From Epiperipatus broadwayi (Eukaryota > Onychophora > Udeonychophora > Euonychophora > Peripatidae): a stretch of DNA of 64,000 nucleotides. Position numbers and translations under genes: made by a program. The stretch spans positions 10,828,563 through 10,892,562 of the forward strand of contig JAQFVV010012418.1 of the NCBI GenBank assembly GCA_028023455.1, given 5' to 3'. Positions 10,582 through 23,800 of the stretch are shown here, in pieces. The notes below the pieces were generated by a model. The model searched no databases and had not been told where the DNA came from. It saw nothing but the letters and a program-made list of their open reading frames with translations. The number at the start of each line of letters is the position of its first letter. Position 1 is the stretch's first letter.

Positions 10582-13029
10582 TTTTTTAAAATCACAATTC
10601 ATTAAATTCAGTATATTTTTAAATTTATATTGTGCACACTTTATGTTTGTCACTAATATTTTTGTTTTTATAATAATGTGTCCAAATAAATTTGATTTTT
10701 TTTGCAGTATTGTTTAAAAATATTTTAAAAATCCTGCTACTTCCCCCCCTCAAAAATGTAGTCTTAATTATATAAAATTAAATCAAGCAGGCATTTTATC
10801 TGGGCAAAATAAAAATTTCTATTGGCAAGAGTATATTATAATAATAAAATTAATTAAATAAAAAACTGTTTTATAGGTAATTTATACATTTTTTAAAATT
10901 TATATTTAATGTATTTAATTCTGGATATAGTAAAAATTTATTTTTAATTATATGCAGAATAAACTTTGTAATTTTTTTTGTAGAACTTGTTTAAATTCAC
11001 AATAAAAACTATTGTATTTTGTATATTAGGAATTATATTAAAGAGTGCAGTATGAGAATACTGAATAAAAATTAGTAAGAAAGTCATTTTTATTTATTAT
11101 AATCACATTTTATTATTGTACACCAACCAAGTTTGTTTAATTACATAATGAGTAAATCTTGTATATTTTGGGTGAATATTGCCACTTTATCTTTTGGGGA
11201 TATTTCTTTTATGATATCAGTTTTGATGGCAATAATCATACAAAATGGCCAGTATATTAAAAAATGATAGTCATTAAAAATGTCAAAAACTTTTGTTTAA
11301 AAATTACTTCAAGATATAAATGATTGTTAATTGAAATAATGACTATAAAATAATGATAACTATGCAAATTTTTTTATTAATATTTTTATATAAGAAAATA
11401 AATCTTATTGAGAGCTTCTATTTTGTCTAATTTATTGTGTAGAAGTAAGATTTGGATTTCTAGTAATGTGACATAAGGACATTAAAATTTTTATTTAATT
11501 GATACTCATTCTAAAAGTAGGTTAGCAAGATCTTGAAACCAATCAATATGTTTATCACTATGCTGGATGCAATACTATGGAATCTACTATAATAAACTAA
11601 ATATTAAAAATATAAAAGGAAAAACATCAGTTAGTTAAATAAAGGAGGTGTATATATTTTAGCAATTGCAATTAATTACTTTTCAAGTTTATTAACTTTA
11701 TTGGTATATATTATATCCAGAGTTTAAATTTTTTATGAACTCTTTACAAACGAAACTAAAACGAATATAATATTAAAAAACTAAGATATTTTTACTGCCG
11801 ATTCTATAATTGACTAGTATATAGTAAAAAATAACATAAAAGATATTCAACTTGATCACTTTGTCAAAAAATCAATTCTTTGTTACTCAATATAATTATG
11901 ACTAAAGAGTTTAAAATATGCATGCGCACACATATTAATACAACAAGCATGCACACATATAGATAATTTTTTAAACCAAAAGTTTATTATAAGATAAACA
12001 TTCTTTTTCAGTTGTTATCCAATGGTCTTACAACAAGATTCATATTACTTTCAAGGTGAATAGTAGAAAGTCAGAGATCTATTTATTTTAGTTCAAAAAT
12101 TTTACTTCTCCAACATCTTTTTGCAAAAAAACATAAGCAAGAAGATAATATCACATTTGCCAAATGAAGGTTACAGAGATTTAAGTTTTTTTTATTTTAT
12201 TTTCAAGCTAAAAGTAGCTAGCTACTTACAAACAAAAAAATAAATGAATAATCTTCAGAACATCTTTGAAATAAATTCCAGTTTGATGTATTATTATTAA
12301 TGAGTTTAAACTTAAGAGTGTCATCAAATAGCGTTAATTCATTATGCAAGATAATGTGTAAAATAAATCGGCCATATTAAATAAGATTCCTCTTTCAGTT
12401 AATAAAAGTCAACAATTCAAATAATAAAAAAAAATAAATGTAATCAGTTATACATAAATTTTATACATATTCTAAAATTCAGGAATAACTCATCTATCAA
12501 ACTAATTCAATTATAAAACATGCCCAAACAAAATCATATTTCCAGAGAGCATTTGTATATTAAAAAAAGTTCACATTCTTATAAGTCAGTTTTCAAAATA
12601 GAAACTACTTTAAATATCTTTAAACCCATAATATAACAATAATGATGGGATTAGTTGAATGACATAGATTTATCGCAACCATCTTTTTTATTTTATTTGC
12701 GATGTGATTGAACAAAAGACAAATTAAAATCAGAAGCAACATTAGAAGTGTTAAACATTACATCACATCTATTTAATGAGGTTTTTTAACAGTCTAACTG
12801 CAAAATATCGGAAGTGAAGATGTTATTTAATGACAAATAATTATTATTCCCAATAGTGAAAAACTGATACTACCAGTCTACTTATAACTCTAATAAGATT
12901 TATAAAACTTGAAGATATTCATATTATTAAATAAACTTCAATGCTTGCTTAATATCAGTGAAACATCTGCATGCTTATTATGAACTTTCTGGAAGACACA
13001 TTGCATTCATCATACAATCATGGCATACT
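10582..13029. other. Non-coding, AT-rich
   Basis: No gene is supported. It includes a segment near 11740-11800 resembling 5938-5995 (weak dispersed repeat, copy 2) and some poly-A and poly-T tracts. Some of the 12.6-13.0 kb part may be upstream sequence of the decayed RT at 13.03 kb, but no motif confirms this. Confidence 0.5.
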
Positions 13030-13470
13030 ATAAAGTGATTATCCATGTAAAACAAAATGGTCAGTCAAATATAATTGCAATAAGGGTTGATTTGAAAAAT
13101 GTTTTTGATTATATTGCTCTTTAATTCTTACTTAAATTAGTCCTTAAACTCATATAAAAATTCTCAGCTCTTATATAAATATTACTTAATTACTTTTAAA
13201 AATATGTCAGCAGCAATGAAATACCTCTCAGGATTTCCTCAACATTTCTGATAATTGAAGATATAATGACTAAAATTCACCATTTACTCCAGCTTTATAT
13301 ACTATTCACCTTGATTTTCTCTTGAGAGAAAATACCCATTTTATTTATGAAATTTTTGTGCGTATTTTACAAAGTAATATAAATATATTTTCTTACATTG
13401 GTGATATTCTTCTCTATTGTAATCACTGAAAAAATCTTAACAATAATTCAAAAATAAAAGAATTACTTGT
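13030..13470 (+). pseudogene. Second decayed LINE reverse transcriptase
   Basis: RT motifs A, B and C appear in order. VDLKNVFD at 13086-13109 corresponds to motif A (VDLKKAFD type). SPFTPALYTIHL at 13277-13312 corresponds to motif B (the LSPxLYxIY type of Jockey/CR1-like elements). FSYIGDILLYC at 13388-13420 corresponds to motif C, where the first catalytic Asp has become Gly. Motifs B and C share one frame and are open between; motif A is in another frame, with stops before B. The element type (APE-type non-LTR retrotransposon) follows from motif style. It differs from the RT at 9.0-9.9 kb, whose motif C is YVDD. 5' and 3' limits are not visible. Confidence 0.6.
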
Positions 13471-15635
13471 AACAGGAAACAAATCTTCCACATGACAGAT
13501 AACAATAAAAACATCAGTAGTTACAATCATTATATATAAATTTCTTGGTATGATAACTAACAGACATAAATGATTATCTATGGCAATCAAAATCAAGAGT
13601 TTGATTCACAAGTGTTTAAGAACAATAAGTAAAATTAATGATTTTGGAATGGTTGATATAAAAATGGTCAATTCATGAATACTAGCATTTGAAAGAATGA
13701 ATTATAATTTGACATTAAACATAGTAATTAACAATTTATAAGCTCATTGATTTATTAAATTAGAATTTTTTTATATAGATACTATGCAAAGAGATTAAAA
13801 AAACATGATTAAGTGATTTTACATATAATGATTACCTCAAAATTCAGCTATGAAATCCATTAAAAGTCCCACGATCTATTTAATTGACTGAGAATATGTT
13901 ATTAAATTAATTCTTGACTTATACTGGTATCAAATTTTTTAATGATATTTTTTCTAGTTTCAACATTTTTCAACAAGACTCATAGATAATTTCTTGACAA
14001 AGTTACTAAATTATGTAAATCAAATAATGAAACTTTTATATTTATTAATGATTGATTTCTCTTTTTTTTTTTAAAAAAAAAACCTTAAATCATGTTAAAT
14101 TCTTTGTAATAACCAATTAAGCAAGATTTTGACATAAAGATTTTTGATTGGTAACAAAACAAATAAATAAATAATTGAATGTTTCATTGCTTTTGATTTT
14201 AGTAAAAGTTTCAAACTGGATGTAACATCAATGCTATAAGCTATGAACCTTCAGTTCCATAGACTGTAATTATTGCATCAAATTATATAGAGAATTATTA
14301 AGATTTATATGACTATTGAGATGCATTTGCAATTTTTTAAAACACATTCATAAGATATTTTTTAAAATCAAATAAGATTCATAGTGTGATCTCAAAAATT
14401 GTTTAATTCATAAATCCTACACAATTTAATTAAAATGAAGAATCACTGCACCATAATATTTGATCAAAAACTCAGCTTTATATATTAATACAAAGAAATA
14501 TATATGATGAAAAATTAATAGTATAATAAACGATTAACTAATTAAATACATTAAAACTTTATAGTGTATTAAAAGTTTATTTATGTTGTAATGCTTAACA
14601 TACAGTTGCATAATATTCTGCTGTAATAATGTATAAATTATTGTAGATAATAAATAATATATTTTGTTCAATTAATTAAATAAATAATTACGGTAACTAT
14701 GATCTAATTAGCTAAGGTTTGATTATAAGTGTTACTCCGATTTGAACTGTAGATTGTAAATATGTGCAAGCAGAAATCAGTAGGTTATAATACTAATTTA
14801 TATATATATATTGTAACGATATATAAATATGCCGTTACATTAATTTAAAATAAAAACTTTAAGTTCACGAATAAAAATAAATTTATTAAAAACTAAAAGC
14901 TAAACGCGTATTATTATTTTTGAAAACTAGGCTCTATAATAAATTATTTGATTTATAATTTAAAATGAGAAAATGTACTTTTTAGCCAATGATAATCTAA
15001 AAAAAATACCTTGTTGATTTCCTTGTGTGCGGTGGTGGGGGGCTGTCCTACGAATGGATAAGGTATTTAATTGATATTAGAGTCACATGACCTGGGTTGT
15101 ACATTTGGGATGTTTTTCTAGGCAGAGAATTTGAAATTTTGCAAACAAAGAGAATTATAAAATGAATAAGTTTTAGTTTGCCTTTTATATATATATACCT
15201 TCGATCGATCTTTTTATATGTTTACAAAAATCAGGTTTACAAGTTATAAATGTAAGACTTAATATTGTAACCTGCATGATTTAATAATGCATGTTAGCTT
15301 TTTATATATTTTAAATATCTATGCTTTTTATATGTCAATAATACTGATGCTTTTTATATTTTTAAAATATTTTTTGCGATCTCAGATCTATGTGTTGACC
15401 AGAGTTCTAAATTTTTCATGTTTTGGCTTTTTTTTAATTTTTATTGTACCATGTTTTGGGGGATTTTTTTCCCAAGTCACATGACTCAAGTTCTAATTTT
15501 TTTTCCGTTTTCGTGTACTTTTTTATCACTTAGATGTGTCAGACGATGTTTTTGGCTATTTTGAAATTCAAAATGGCAGAGATCGCGTACTAAATTTGCA
15601 CCGAATATTTTCTTTTCAAGTACAATCTATGTAGT
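13471..15635. other. Non-coding, with scattered higher-GC patches
   Basis: No gene supported. A purine-rich patch at 15020-15060 (GGTGGTGGGGGGC) and two GTCACATGAC-type segments (about 15083 and 15476) stand out from the AT background but match nothing I recognise. Part of 13.5-14.4 kb may be the 3' end of the decayed RT element. Confidence 0.45.
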
Positions 15636-15745
15636 CTATTCATACGCGACAAGCTTAATAAAAAAATATTAAGTCAATACATACTCGACAAGCTTAATAA
15701 AAAAATTTTAAGTTTATTCATACTTGACAATCTTAAAATAAATAA
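15636..15745. repeat. 39-bp tandem repeat, about 2.7 copies
   Basis: The motif CATACGCGACAAGCTTAATA and variants starts at 15641, 15680 and 15719, a constant 39-bp period. Copies differ by a few substitutions (CGCGAC, CTCGAC, CTTGAC). Non-coding. Confidence 0.8.
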
Positions 15746-16039
15746 AAAATTCATCTGTGTAGATGATTTAAAATCTTAAAATAATAGTTTAAATTAAAAG
15801 TTGATATTAAAATCTAAATAATAAATGTTATTCCTCAAATTCTAAAATGATTATATATGTGTGTAAATAAATGTTGTTTGTGTATTAATTACTGGTAGTG
15901 GCTTATTTTATTCTTTTTTTAATATTAAAAATAGTCTTAGATAAGAATTTATAAATATAAATCTCTGCTACTCTGCTGAGCTAGTGACAATGGGCTAATG
16001 GTCGGAATCAACCAATATAAAAATAAATTAATTTTTTTC
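15746..16039. other. Short non-coding interval
   Basis: AT-rich; no feature recognised. Confidence 0.4.
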
Positions 16040-16117
16040 CTTACGTATCTGCCTACTTTATAAATTTTCTAGGTTCAATTGGCCTAGATGGCACCCTTGT
16101 AGTGCAGATACGTTAAG
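16040..16117 (-). repeat. Small foldback containing a tRNA A-box-like half
   Basis: CTTACGTATCTGC (16040-16052) is inverted at 16104-16117 as GCAGATACGTTAAG, with one extra base, so the segment can fold into a hairpin of about 78 nt. The loop, read on the minus strand, contains GGGTGCC then TCTAGGCCAATTGAACCTAGA. This resembles the 5' half (acceptor strand and D arm) of the tRNA-like SINE at 58468-58553. The 3' half with box B is missing, so it is a fragment of SINE family 2 or a small MITE that captured it. Confidence 0.45.
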
Positions 16118-17033
16118 ACTCCTTTCTCCTCGATCGTTAGAATATATATATATATTATTTTGCCTTTACCATGATTAAATATATTTTATTAGTTCATAAA
16201 TAGGATTAAAATTCATTATTACTTTTTTTTTTACTATTTTTTAAAATCATGATTTATTTTTCTTTACTGATTAATATTCATAAAATCGAGTCAGATAAAG
16301 AATTCATTATAACTTATAAAACATTTAACCTTTTTGATCAAGATAAAGCTCAAAAATATTGAAGGTTTTTTTTTTGAATATTATATCACTTACACTTTAA
16401 ATCTGCCTTTCATATCTATTAGCAGTGAATAATTTATTAATTTAGTGAATAAGTTATGAATCAAAATCTTACATTTTAATTTTATTACTATTATCCTTAT
16501 GTATTTTAACTTTTTGGTTTTTTTAAATACTTATCTTAACTATTATCATAATTAAAATTGAAAGAAAATAGTTTCAGCTTTAAATTCTTTGTAAAACAAA
16601 TTAATTTGAGGGATTTATTTTAAATTGTTATTAATTTATTAAGAAATCAATTTTTCTTTAAATTTTTGTTTAATCTGTATTGAGTGCAACTTTAAAAAAA
16701 AGATGGGTGATATTTATTATTAATAAAAAATAAAATTGCTTAAAAAAACGAATTAAAACATAAATATTTCCCAGTTTTGTTTAAAAAATTCTGGCTAATA
16801 AGAGGTTGAAAAATTATTTTAAACTATACTGAGGTTTTAACACAATTTTATGTCTTTATAGATAAACAAAATCTACCTTGACGAAAATTCACTGCTACAC
16901 TGATCAGTAAAACAAGATCACTTATACTGCAGCCATACATATAATCTTGTTAGTAGTAAAATTTTAGTATAATAACAGCTTTAAAAAAATGTTTGAATAT
17001 TTCATTTTTTTCATTTTTAACAATATATAAGTT
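16118..17033. other. Non-coding, AT-rich
   Basis: No feature recognised apart from poly-T and poly-A tracts and a TA run at about 16141-16155. Confidence 0.45.
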
Positions 17034-17575
17034 TCACTTGTATTGATATCCTCCAACAATTAATATTTAATTTCATTCTCTATAATTATAAATTTTAGCC
17101 AACTTCTTTTTAATCAAAACGTTTTTCCATTTAATATTTACATCTGTTTCACTTTCTTTGTTTTTAATATGACATTTATATTCTCTGCATACGTTTTCCC
17201 TCTCTTTTACCCTTTTACTAATTTTCACTTTTTTATTACTTTTATTCTTCTGAATAATCTCCTCTAAAATCCTATTTTCCACTTTTTCTAATTTACCACA
17301 CCAGTTTTTATATTCACCCCCAACAAATTCTTTCATAATTTCTTTTATATTCTTTTAACTTATTCTTATCATTCACTCTCCATCCACATCTTTCACTATC
17401 CTTTCTACTTTTATCATTATTTGCCATCACATTACTAACCATTTCTATTATAAAAAATATGATCACTATTGCATGCTCTCCATTATCAACATTTTATTTT
17501 CGGTACTTTATTCATTCCCTCTTATAATATATTCTGTGAAATATATTATTTCTAAACCATGTGTAGCAATGATGT
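17034..17575 (-). pseudogene. Partial LINE copy (linker region, minus strand)
   Basis: On the minus strand the 87-codon frame at 17073-17336 and sequence up to about 17570 match the corresponding part of the longer LINE copy at 19.86-20.25 kb. Shared blocks include the LAKIYNY/LAKIDNY peptide and, upstream, the segment after the endonuclease IDYILV block. The encoded peptide is Lys/Glu-rich with predicted coiled-coil character. This is the region between the APE endonuclease and RT domains. The fragment lies in the same orientation directly downstream of the long copy, either as a second truncated insertion or as a remnant split by it. Confidence 0.6.
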
Positions 17576-17599
17576 GATGCACTGTGATTTCTCCTTATA

Positions 17600-20448
17600 T
17601 GGAGTCAGGACTCTCATAGGCACTATATCCAGAGAAACCTGTTAGCCACTTTACCTTCCTATTCCATTCCATACCCTAAATTTACACATACTCTTCTATA
17701 TTCTGCTCCATACCATTTCCACAACATAATTTTTGTCAATTCCATAGCCTTTAAATCTAAATTCTTCTTTTCCCAAACTCAGCATAAAAACCAATAACCC
17801 ACTTTCCGTATAATCACTTCATTTATATTTATTCTTACACAACTTCATTATTTGTACCCTTTTCACTTTTAGTCATTTACCTTCAATTAACAGATGCCTA
17901 ATATTTTCTATGACTTCCTTACACAACTTGAAGATTAAATTGCCACATTTTCCCATTTATATGTATAATTTCTTGTTGCTTAAAGATCCTGTTCCAACCT
18001 TAAACATAAACTACTTTTTTTGCTATTATCATAAATTAACTTGCATCCAATATTCTGTTTACTTCTATGTATATTTAAACTCTGTTTACTCTCCATATTA
18101 GTTCTCCATCTCTCCAACTCTCTACTCTTTATTAATGCATCTACTATGCTATTCCATTTCTTATCACTATAACACTCAACAATTCTACTAACACAATTAT
18201 CCCACCTTTTGTATAAATATACTGACATAAATTCTTTATTCAAATTTCCTGCATATCATATTACCTTTCTGACCCATCTTGTTGCCTGCCCTTTACTCAT
18301 AGTCCAATTCAATATTGTTTTGGCTATCTCTTATTATCCATAAACTGCAATCTACCAAACATTTTCATTTTGATTTTTGCATCTCTCATATAAAAAAATG
18401 ACCACCCCATTTCTTCTTGAATTTCCCCCTTTGCTGTTCACATATCTGCATTTAATGCATGTCTTCCTACTTCTCTTTGTACTTTTTTTAAATACTCTAA
18501 TATCCCTTTATTAAAACAATGCATCATTACCATATGTTAACCCTGCTACTACCACTCCCATCCATACAATTCTATTTACATCATATTTATTATAAGAAAA
18601 TATTGTTAATTTCCTTATCAACCCCTTTCTTTTCTTTGCTTCATTTATTAATTTTTTCTTTCATTCATCCAAGCAGTTTCTCTCATTATTTACAATGATT
18701 CACAAATAATTATACCTATTCACCACACTTAACTTTATATCCCCCAATTCCAATTCTTTGTCTTCTGTTTCCCCAGTATTAATCATCATTACTTTTGATT
18801 TTTTCCCACTAATTTTTATATCATTACCCATCCTTGTTCATGTCTTCACTGTAATTTCCATATCTTCTCTTCTCTTTTTGCACAAGAAGATATCATCTGC
18901 AAATAAAAGATGTGATAATGTATATACTCCCTTGCTACCTATTAATGGTATCTCTACCCCTCTTCCTAGTCTTTCTATTGCTGTCTTCATTTTTTTCAAA
19001 TAGAAAAAAACTCAAAATAGGTGAGATAGGGCATTTTTGCCTTAGTCCTACCCTATTTTTAACTTTAACTAACTCTATATTCCCTAACTGATATGTATAT
19101 CAATTATTTTCATATAATTTCTTAATAATATCCACTAAAGCTCCATCCATTCCCAAATTTACTAAACTTATCCATAATCTATTTCTATTTATTCTATCAC
19201 ATGCCTTCCATATATCTATAAAACCATATATCTGTCTACCTGTATTTCTACCCATATCTATAAGCTGTGTAACTACAAATAAACTATCTCCGATGTGCCT
19301 ATCTGCTCAAAAACCTGCTTGAATATCTGCCACTATATTATTTTCTTCCATTCCTTTTGTGACCCTTCCAGTTACCATATATGTGAAAACTTTATATAAC
19401 CTTGACATTACTGATATCAGACTATAATTTCTTAACTTTTCATTTTTTTAAATAGTAGCCTTACTCTTGTATTACTCCAACTACCCACAAAACCTGTCTT
19501 ATGTGACATCTTGTTAAAACATAATAATAGTATTTAATTTTGTCTTATGTCCTAAATTCATTACCATCTCTGCTGCCCACTATCCAAACCTCTTGCCTTT
19601 CTAATTTTAAATTTCTTTCCTGCCTCATTCAGTTCATTTTCTGTAAACCTAATATTTCTATTACTATATGCTTTCATAGTAGTTATCACTCTGTTCTTCA
19701 CATCTAACATCTTTTCTATATCCATTACATACTGATATAAGATAATTTCTAATTCTTCTCTAGAGTTACACTCTATTCCATAATCTAGTAATACTATTAT
19801 CTCTCCCCTACATTATTTCTTTTAATGTATTTCCAAAATTTTTTACTCCCATTTCTTCCACTTTTATTAATATACTCCAATAATTTACTATCAATTTCAT
19901 TCTCTTTATAATTATCTATTTTGGCCAACTTCTTTTTCTTTAAATACTTTTTCCATTTAACATTATCCCCAACCAAATCTCCCATGATTTCTTCAACTTT
20001 TATTTTATATTCTTCTAACTTATTCTTATCACTCATTCTCCATCCACATCTTTTACTATCCTTTCTACTTGATTACTATTTTCCATCTCATTACTAACTA
20101 TTTCTATTCTAAAGAAATTATGATTACTATTACATATTCTCTATTCATTATCAAACATTTTAATTTTCTGTACTTTACTCATTCCCTCTTTCACTACCAA
20201 TATATAGTCTATTATGTGAAATATATTATTTCTAGATCATGTGTAATGTATTCTCCCTCAAATATTTAACAAATTTCAAATGCTCAAATTTTCTTCAAAA
20301 GCTGTCCATTTTTGTTATCTACATAATCAATTTCTTCAATTTTTCCATTCATATAATCTATAATCATTATTCTCTTCTCTTTTTCTTTAAAACTCTATGT
20401 ATCCTTAACTAGGCATTTCACTCCATTATAGTTTGAATATCTCCAGTG

Positions 20449-20450
<2 letters not shown>
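17600..20450 (-). pseudogene. APE-type LINE, decayed (endonuclease end, RT, C-terminus)
   Basis: Read on the minus strand from 20.45 kb downward. The end of an APE endonuclease appears as HIIDYILV near 20180-20225, the stretch normally preceding the SDH box. A basic linker frame follows at 19797-20036. RT motif A is FIDIWKACDRINR at about 19190-19225, motif B is LRQKCPISPIL near 19013-19046 (RQGCPLSP type), and motif C is LLFADDIFLC near 18880-18910 with FADD intact at 18892-18903. A C-terminal RELERW-NMESKQ block is in the frame at 17980-18243. Many stops and frameshifts separate the blocks. Motif style indicates an APE-type non-LTR retrotransposon. The fragment at 35.49-36.01 kb encodes the N-terminal WNIQGG endonuclease block expected of the same kind of element. 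Confidence 0.72.

Positions 20451-20452
<2 letters not shown>

Positions 20453-20493
<41 letters not shown>
20453..20493. repeat. (TA)n microsatellite
   Basis: About 20 TA units, directly abutting the PLE-like terminal repeat. TA tracts adjoin several retroelement ends in this window. Confidence 0.95.
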
Positions 20494-20498
<5 letters not shown>

Positions 20499-20810
20499 CG
20501 AAGATTTGCACGGGTTAAATATATAAAATACATATTTTGCGGGTTCATCCGTGTTAAAAACTACGAAGTTGTTTAAAAATTTCCTCCCCGTAGATGTTTT
20601 AACATTATTAACCTCTACGGGGAGGAAATTTTTAAACAGCTTCGTAGTTTTTAACACGGATAAACCCGCAAAATATGTATTTTATATATTTAACCCATGC
20701 AAATCTTCATTTTAACATTATTAACCTCTACGGGGAGGAAATTTTTAAACAGCTTCGCAGTTTTTAACACGGATGAACCCGGAAAATATGTATTTTATAT
20801 ATATTGTGCC
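20494..20810. mobile_element. PLE-like terminal repeats in inverted and tandem copies
   Basis: The left arm (20494-20596) starts AAAACGAAGATTTGCACGGG and runs through GCGGGTTCATCCGTG. From about 20597 the same sequence returns inverted, as a 113-bp unit (20597-20709) repeated directly and partially at 20710-20810. The outer 65-70 bp are nearly identical to the outer end of the PLE-derived palindrome at 38311 and similar to the end of the PLE at 33655. That ties the repeat to PLE 3' termini. The inner part (CTCTACGGGGAGGAAA block) is not shared with those copies, so this is a different subfamily with a common terminus. No protein is encoded. Confidence 0.6.
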
Positions 20811-23800
20811 CTTTTCTATAGGTCGGTAATAGTTCATAACAGTCAATTACTAAAAATTTTAAATTTTAGAATATGTTCTTTTAATACTGTCGATTATATT
20901 TTTAAAGTACAATTTAAGGCTAAAGCAAATATGTAGTATATAAAATTATGTCGAATTATTTAAAAAATAGTTATGTAAAGTTTAAAATATTGTTGCATAT
21001 GGTTGTAAAAGCTGGCCATATTAAATAACACAGCTATAAATATTAAAAGTATATTTAATAAATTCGATTTTAATAGTTTAAAACTGATAATTTAATAAAT
21101 GCTATATTTAAATTTGTAATCATATTTAATAATCAAAATTAATATAATATATTTTAAAAATAAACTTTATGATGGTGAAAATTGTATTTAATTCTATATT
21201 TTCTAAATTGTTCTTCCAAATTTTATAATTATTTTATATAATATAATAAGTGTATCAATTTTATTAGCCTAGGCAGAGAAATAGATTGAAAATCGTCTGT
21301 CAAAGTTATTAATCATGTGACTTGTATACTATATACTTTCACACACATGCTTGTTTGTATTTAAAGTAACAAAGTTTAAAATATTTTAAAAGTTATATTA
21401 TAGAATTGGATAGAATTATTGCCTATCATAAAAGCAAATAATAATAAATATTAAGTTAACTATCGTATGCAATGTTTTAAGTAATGTAATAAAGACGAAT
21501 ACAGATATAATAAAAATTAAATATTTTGTTTAAATAAAAATAGATAAATGGAATAGGTTATTAAAATTATTTTAAAAGTTATTTTAAATGTTTAAATAGT
21601 TTTAATAAAATAATAATTTATTTAAAAGTAATATTTTAAATAATATTTTAAGTTCATTACGTCATAATTTCTAATTTTGAAATTCAATTCTACTTGAAAT
21701 TGAAAATATGTAAATTTGTTCTCAAGCTAAAGTAAGAATTAACCAATAGGAATAGGTATTCTTACAGAGTATAAATATGATTTGCACGGAGTTATCGGGG
21801 GAGATTAATAATGTATTGAAACCGGAGAAAGGTAAATTATAACTATCAAAAAGATAGTATTTTTTAAATTTTTTATTTTAGTCAATTTTTTTTAGTACTT
21901 TCTTATCATTGTATTTCCAAAAAACTAATTGATAATTTTTAAAAGTATTTTTGCAAAAGAGGGTGTTAAAATATAATAATTTAGAAACTTCGTGGAAATG
22001 ATTTTCTAATTTTTAAAGTACTTACCAGTAGTATTTTATCTGAAGTTTAACCTAGGCTACACAATAAAAAAATGGATATACGGTGGAATAAAATGGATAG
22101 AAATTGTAATACTGTAAAAATATTTGAACTATTTATTGATACAGCTTTGTTAATACTTCACCGGAGAACTGTTTTGGTACATAAAAAAAAACACAGCTCG
22201 GACATTATACGGAGTCTAAAAAAATGTATTGAAACATATTATTTATAAGCCTATCCAAGATTTATTTTTAAAATAGTAATAAGACAATTATATTTTATGA
22301 ATTGTTTATATAATATGATATTCAAAGGAGTAAAATGTTATATCCTTTCTGAAGGTAACATTTTTAAAAATATTTTCAAGAATTTAAGAAAGAACCCAGG
22401 AGAATATGTTATAGAAGCATTTTTGATATTAAAATATCCGGTCTTAGAATTATTTAAAATGTATTTTAGAAAAGATTTGTTTAAAAGTACTTGAAGTTTT
22501 TTTTTTTTATATTTTTAAAAGAGATTTATAAAAATACCAAATGAAAGTTTAAATGTATCAAGAAGGAAACATATATAAAAAAGTGAACATATAGTTGAAT
22601 AAAAGATGGATCCATAAAAATACAAATAGTGCTTAAAAGTTTATTGGATAACTAAAGCTAAATTAGATGGAATATGCATGGATACGCCGGCAGAGAAAAT
22701 ACTTAAAAGAAGCTTCATGGGATTAATTAATATTATGATTTAATAATTATCATCCTAAATACTAAAACCAAGGATTATTTTCTATAACTTTTACTAAATG
22801 TATTAATAATTATTTTTATTTTAAACTTTAACGTGCTTGGAGGAGAACATTTTTAAAAAACTTTAGAGAAAATAATAAACATTTTGGACTTATCAGGAAC
22901 TGTCGTCAAGAAAATATGTAATTATAGTTTTGATTCCTTTTATTTTGTTAACCTAGTTTAAATCTAAATTTTTATATAAGATTAGGAAAAACATAAAAAC
23001 ATTAATTTATTAATATGTATGGGTGTGAATTTTTTTATATCTGCAATGCTCAAGTGGATAAAGGAAGCCTACTGAACACGATGACTAGATAAAGAATATT
23101 GGTAATAATAATAACTATTGGTAATTTATAATGTATATTGTTTTTGTTTTCTTTAGATCATCCATAAATTGGAAGAATGAAGTCTAAACGTTTTTTAGTT
23201 ATATGTACCACATTTTATACAACATTTTAAAAAACATTATGAGATAGGATTGATTTGAAAATATGCATATGATGATTTTTTTTTATTAGTGATATAATCC
23301 AACATAACAAATAATTATGTGATTCTTTAAAATTTTCATGTTATTGGATATTCAAATATTTTCTAAGTAGATTGTATATGATTAGACATATAGAATAATG
23401 AAGTAAGCAGACTTTTCTTGTGGAACAGCTAGATTGTTTAACTATTAATGAATTTTATTTATTGTTTTGTAAATGCAGATAGTTATTTATCGATGTAAGA
23501 TGTGGAAAATCTTGAGAAATAATGTTGAGATAGTGGCTTAGAAGTACTTAGTGAACAGGAAACCAAGATGATGTTTTAAAGAAATAGGATGTTATAAGGA
23601 ATGGAAATAATATTTAGTCTTTATGTGAATATCAGCATAGTTAACAAAGCCCTATGACTGATACACATTTTATTTGGACAGTGTTTATATTTCTTTAAAT
23701 ATTTGATGTTCTAATAAAGCTGAAGAATAGCTTTAACATCGTCCCTGTACTAGAGGATATTAGGCAGGTAAATGTCATACCTCTTTGCACTGTGCCATGA

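Noticed and set aside
15636-15745. CRISPR-like array
   Set aside because: The 39-bp units are head-to-tail repeats without unique spacers, in a eukaryotic context.
18758-19003. 81-codon plus-strand hydrophobic frame
   Set aside because: It is the antisense of the LINE RT catalytic region (FADD box on the minus strand).
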